DNA of 64,000 nt from Cyanobium sp. Cruz-8D1 (GTDB lineage Bacteria > Cyanobacteriota > Cyanobacteriia > PCC-6307 > Cyanobiaceae), in NCBI RefSeq assembly GCF_024345975.1, contig NZ_JAGQCD010000008.1:62001-126000 (forward strand), written 5' to 3'. Both the position numbers and the translations under genes were made by a program. The notes under the pieces are model-generated. The model saw nothing but the letters and a program-made list of their open reading frames with translations. It searched no databases and had not been told where the DNA came from. Positions 61,718-64,000 of the stretch are shown in pieces; positions within the stretch are counted from its first letter, which is position 1; the number at the start of each line of letters is the position of its first letter.

Positions 61718-62082
61718 TTGAGGCTGTTGATCGACGAAAACCTCAGCCCTCGTCTCGCCCGTTGGGTCTGTGACATGGGAATTCCAGCAGAGGCGGCCGT
61801 GCATGTGCTGCGGATGAGGATGTCTTCGCCCACGCACTGGCCTGGGATCAGATTGTGGTCACGGTGAACGTGGGGGATTTCATGCGATTGGCCGCCGCCA
61901 TAGACGTTCACCCAGGCGTGATCGCTCTCAGGGAAGCTGGTTTGAATGCGGAAGAGCAATGGCTCAGGGTCCAGTCAGCCTTGCAGCTGATCAACCAGAG
62001 CCGTGACCCTGACATGGTTAACCGGGTGCTTGAAGTTCAATCCGACGTTGTTGTCCGATGGCATGAGATTCCCGCCAGCTGA
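61718..62082 (+). pseudogene. DUF5615 PIN-like toxin with frameshift
   Basis: TTG 61718 begins LRLLIDENLSPRLARWVCDM, the DUF5615 start. After AAVHV (near 61806) the frame shifts by one; the expected ADEDVFAHALAWDQIVVTVN and GDFMRLAAAIDVHPGVIALR continue in the next frame to the stop at 62082. One missing base explains it. Confidence 0.75.
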
Positions 62083-62084
62083 TC

Positions 62085-62685
62085 TCACCACCTCTGTATC
62101 GAATGAACCAGCTCCACCACGGCGTTCCACTCCGGCTGGTGCAGCTCCAGCCCGACGGCCCCATGACGACGCGGGATCACCAGGCTGTGCCCCTCGCTCA
62201 CGGGATAGGCATCGGCGATGCAGAGCGCCTGCAGGTTGCTGATGGCGTCGGAGCCGCCCTGGTTCTTGGGGAGGATGTGGTCCACCTCCAGGGCCCGCTG
62301 GTGCTCGTGGGCGCCGCAGCACTCGCAGCGGCCCCGGGCGCATCGGTGAACCCTGTAGTTCACCGAGCCGCTGATCGGGCTGCTCGCGGAAGGCATCGAG
62401 GCGCTGGCGGCAGAGCTCCAGCAGCGCGTTGCGCTCGCCATCGCTCAGGTCGTCGCCGCCGATCAGGCTGTCGTGGCCATCGCCATGGGCGGTGATGCCG
62501 TTGAGGGTGAACCCGGCCCACCATCGGTTGCCCAGGATCCGCCGGGCCACGTCCTGCGCTGGGGCGGGGCTGCGGCGGCCGAGCAGTTCCAGCAGCATGA
62601 GCGGTTGGTAGATGTGGCTCATGCGCATCTGCTTGGCGATGTACTCGCGCAGGCGCTGGTAGGTGGTGGAGGGGGGCGGGGGCAT
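62085..62685 (-). pseudogene. HNH-HIT gene copy 2, frame-broken and deleted
   Basis: ATG 62685 begins MPPPPSTTYQRLREYIAKQM and reaches DDLSDGERNALLELCRQRLD, then the frame is lost at the same place as in copy 1. The HNH frame reads CECCGAHEHQRALEVDHILP with intact DH, KNQGGSDAISNLQAL, then jumps by deletion to the HIT part ADAYPVSEGHSLVIPRRHG and stops at 62085. The HIT His triad is gone. Confidence 0.78.
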
Positions 62686-62794
62686 GGGGGAATCCTGGCG
62701 GGTGTGACTGGGGGTGGCACTGGTGAAGAGGAAGTTCTGCCGCCAGGTCATGCTTCTCACCCGTCCATGGAACAGAAGTGGCAAGGTCTCTACG

Positions 62795-63034
62795 ATGGGT
62801 GATCTGGAGTTGTCAGAGCCTGTGCGTACCTTCTCAGCCGTGATCGAGCGCTGCCCGGACACCGGTCTGCTGGTGGGGTATGTCCCGGGCTTCCCGGGGG
62901 CTCACAGCCAGGGCGAGACCCTCGACGAGTTGCAGGCCAACCTCCAGGAGGTGATCGCCATGCTCCTTGAAGACGGCGAACCTGCCTTGGAGAGTGATTT
63001 CGTAGGTCTGCAGCAGATCATCGTGCCGGCCTGA
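62795..63034 (+). CDS. hicB: HicB-type antitoxin
   Basis: 79 residues from ATG 62795 (MGDLELSEPVRTFSAVIERC). It has the HicB fold pattern DTGLLVGYVPGFPGAHSQGE and LDELQANLQEVIAMLLED. The frame is open to 62714 without conservation. Two bases separate it from hicA. This pair looks complete. Confidence 0.85.
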   Translation: MGDLELSEPVRTFSAVIERCPDTGLLVGYVPGFPGAHSQGETLDELQANLQEVIAMLLEDGEPALESDFVGLQQIIVPA

Positions 63035-63036
63035 GC

Positions 63037-63261
63037 GTGGGCGCAACGCCGGTTCTCAGACCATCAGAGGTGGCAGACATCCTCAGAAAGCTGGGCTTCG
63101 AAGTTGTTCGTCAGCGTGGCTCCCACCAGCAGTTCCGTGATTCCCGCGGTCGCTGCACCACGGTTCCAATGCATAAAGGCCGCGATATCGCTCCTCCCTT
63201 GCTCCGCCAGATCACCAAAGACATCGGCATGACACTGGCCGAGTTCCTCAGCTACCGCTGA
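63037..63261 (+). CDS. hicA: HicA-type toxin
   Basis: mRNA interferase, 74 residues from GTG 63037. It has the full HicA pattern: VADILRKLGFEVVRQRGSHQ with the catalytic His, CTTVPMHKGRDIAPPLLRQI and DIGMTLAEFLSYR. It is coupled to hicB and is the only clearly intact hicBA with a full-length toxin in this window. Confidence 0.88.
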   Translation: MGATPVLRPSEVADILRKLGFEVVRQRGSHQQFRDSRGRCTTVPMHKGRDIAPPLLRQITKDIGMTLAEFLSYR

Positions 63262-63651
63262 GTTCAGCATCTGCACAAAAGGCTGGCGCCGCAATGACAG
63301 CAGCTGGTTGCATTCCCTGTCGCTTCGGCGATGAACGCGCGCAGGCGAAGGAAGGCAGCAGTGGGGCTGGAGGCCATGGAGTGATGCTGGCGGCTGCCGG
63401 GCGACCGGGCCAGGTTTGGTTTTGGGCAGCCCGGCAGGCAGGCGCCCCTGCTGAGATCCCTTCTGGTGTGGCTGTGCCGCCCCAGTCCCCGACCCGTGCT
63501 CTCGACCGTCGCGTGGACAAGGGCCCGTCGTTATGAGCGTGGACGGCAGGCAGAAGGGAGAGAACCGGGATCCAGCAGCCTGTCCCGAGGACGGGGGCTT
63601 TCTGATTCGGAGATGCCCCAGAGGGCCGAAAAGGTATAGAATAAGCACCCT
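63262..63651. other. region without a supported gene between hicA and brnT
   Basis: The 390 bases have open frames on both strands, but none shows a domain or a start with a ribosome-binding site. Just before brnT there is a -10-like TATAGA at 63635-63640 and then the ATG at 63652, leaving room for only a few untranslated bases. I see no hairpin or repeat that I trust. Confidence 0.45.
63635..63640 (+). promoter_or_regulatory. possible -10 element of brnTA
   Basis: TATAGA lies 11 bases before the brnT ATG, and no purine-rich Shine-Dalgarno is present between them. A start here would give a very short or leaderless mRNA. No convincing -35 can be seen 17 bases upstream. Confidence 0.3.
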
Positions 63652-63915
63652 ATGGAGTTCGCGTTCGATCCAGTCAAGAGTGACTCCAACCTTGCCAAGC
63701 ACGGCATCGACTTCCTTGCTGCCCAGAAGCTCTGGAACGATTCGGAGCTCCTGGAGGTTCCGGCCCGCACCACCGGAGAGCCAAGATTTCCAGTGATCGG
63801 CAGGATTGGCCTCAAGCACTGGTCGGCCGTGATCACCGACCGCGACCGGTGCATCCGATTGATTTCCGTTCGGCGGTCCAGACCAGAAGAGGTGGAGCTC
63901 TATGAACAGTTCTGA
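63652..63915 (+). CDS. brnT: BrnT-family toxin
   Basis: RelE-like ribonuclease toxin, 87 residues, starting MEFAFDPVKSDSNLAKHGID. It has FLAAQKLWNDSELLEVPART, HWSAVITDRDRCIRLISVRR and the end RPEEVELYEQF, all standard for BrnT. It overlaps its antitoxin start by 14 bases. It is unlike the first BrnT at 58769 in sequence. Confidence 0.9.
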   Translation: MEFAFDPVKSDSNLAKHGIDFLAAQKLWNDSELLEVPARTTGEPRFPVIGRIGLKHWSAVITDRDRCIRLISVRRSRPEEVELYEQF

Positions 63916-64000
63916 TTTCGATCAACGTTTCGATGCCGGCGAGTCCGTGCTTGAGGCCCTCGACCTCGGCGGTGCCCGTCGCCGTCGGCTCGAGCAGAAA
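63902..64000 (+). CDS. BrnA/CopG-type antitoxin, cut by window end
   Basis: ATG 63902 starts MNSSDFDQRFDAGESVLEAL and the frame is open to the end of the window (33 codons). The acidic start followed by an Arg-rich turn (LGGARRRRLEQK) fits antitoxins placed after brnT. The DNA-binding part lies beyond the window. Confidence 0.7.
   Translation, partial: MNSSDFDQRFDAGESVLEALDLGGARRRRLEQK

Noticed and set aside
37500-64000. CRISPR array in the defence island
   Set aside because: No short direct repeats with regular spacers and no cas genes are visible.

Overview
This window is from a high-GC cyanobacterium, most likely a Cyanobium/Synechococcus-type picocyanobacterium. The evidence is the cyanobacterial ribosomal-protein super-cluster order (no rpmD between rpsE and rplO, no rpsJ before rplC, truA-rplM-rpsI-rpmE-prfA at the end) together with ndhN, ldpA, ycf45, DUF1815 and DUF2839 genes. 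Assignment to genus is inference from gene content only.

Layout. 1-18.6 kb is core genome: a cut tRNA-Ser, alr, a small HNH gene, prfA, and a long minus-strand S10/spc/alpha-type cluster from rplC down to rpmE, ended by a clear rho-independent terminator before prfA. 19.0-30.3 kb is housekeeping: ndhN, a Na+/H+ antiporter, ldpA, ycf45, tRNA-Gln, a HAD hydrolase, recA with a perfect LexA-type palindrome, DUF1815, DUF2839, a helicase-like gene, tyrA and corA. 30.4-37.5 kb is semi-conserved: an ATP-grasp pair, a methyltransferase, a META-domain protein, a metallophosphoesterase, a wrecked serine hydrolase and thiD.

From about 37.5 kb to the end the window is a defence and toxin-antitoxin island. 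Between 37.7 and 45.0 kb, minus-strand TA modules (HicBA three times plus a HicB remnant, MNT/HEPN twice, DUF433/DUF5615, antitoxin/Doc) alternate with decayed copies of the 3' end of one gene. That gene is the DUF3427 SF2 helicase whose fuller copy lies at 45.05-47.31 kb and is itself interrupted by an in-frame amber codon. selO lies inside this array on the opposite strand. Two small plus-strand genes (coiled coil; SAP-like) precede a seven-gene plus-strand operon, 48.3-58.3 kb: hsdM, hsdS, a Cap4/DUF4297-like nuclease, an ABC-3C-type middle component, a Rad50-like ABC ATPase, hsdR and a YgjP-like metallopeptidase. Five of the six junctions are 4-base ATGA overlaps and the sixth gap is 3 bases. 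An ABC three-component conflict system is therefore embedded inside a type I restriction-modification operon, and its three genes are clearly richer in AT than the hsd genes.

The last 6 kb hold two BrnT loci, an EVE-HNH modification-dependent endonuclease, two decayed HNH-HIT genes sharing the same frame break, a DUF433/DUF5615 pair with a broken toxin, and an intact HicBA pair. The two most interesting structures are the helicase-tail/TA array and the restriction-modification plus ABC-3C operon.
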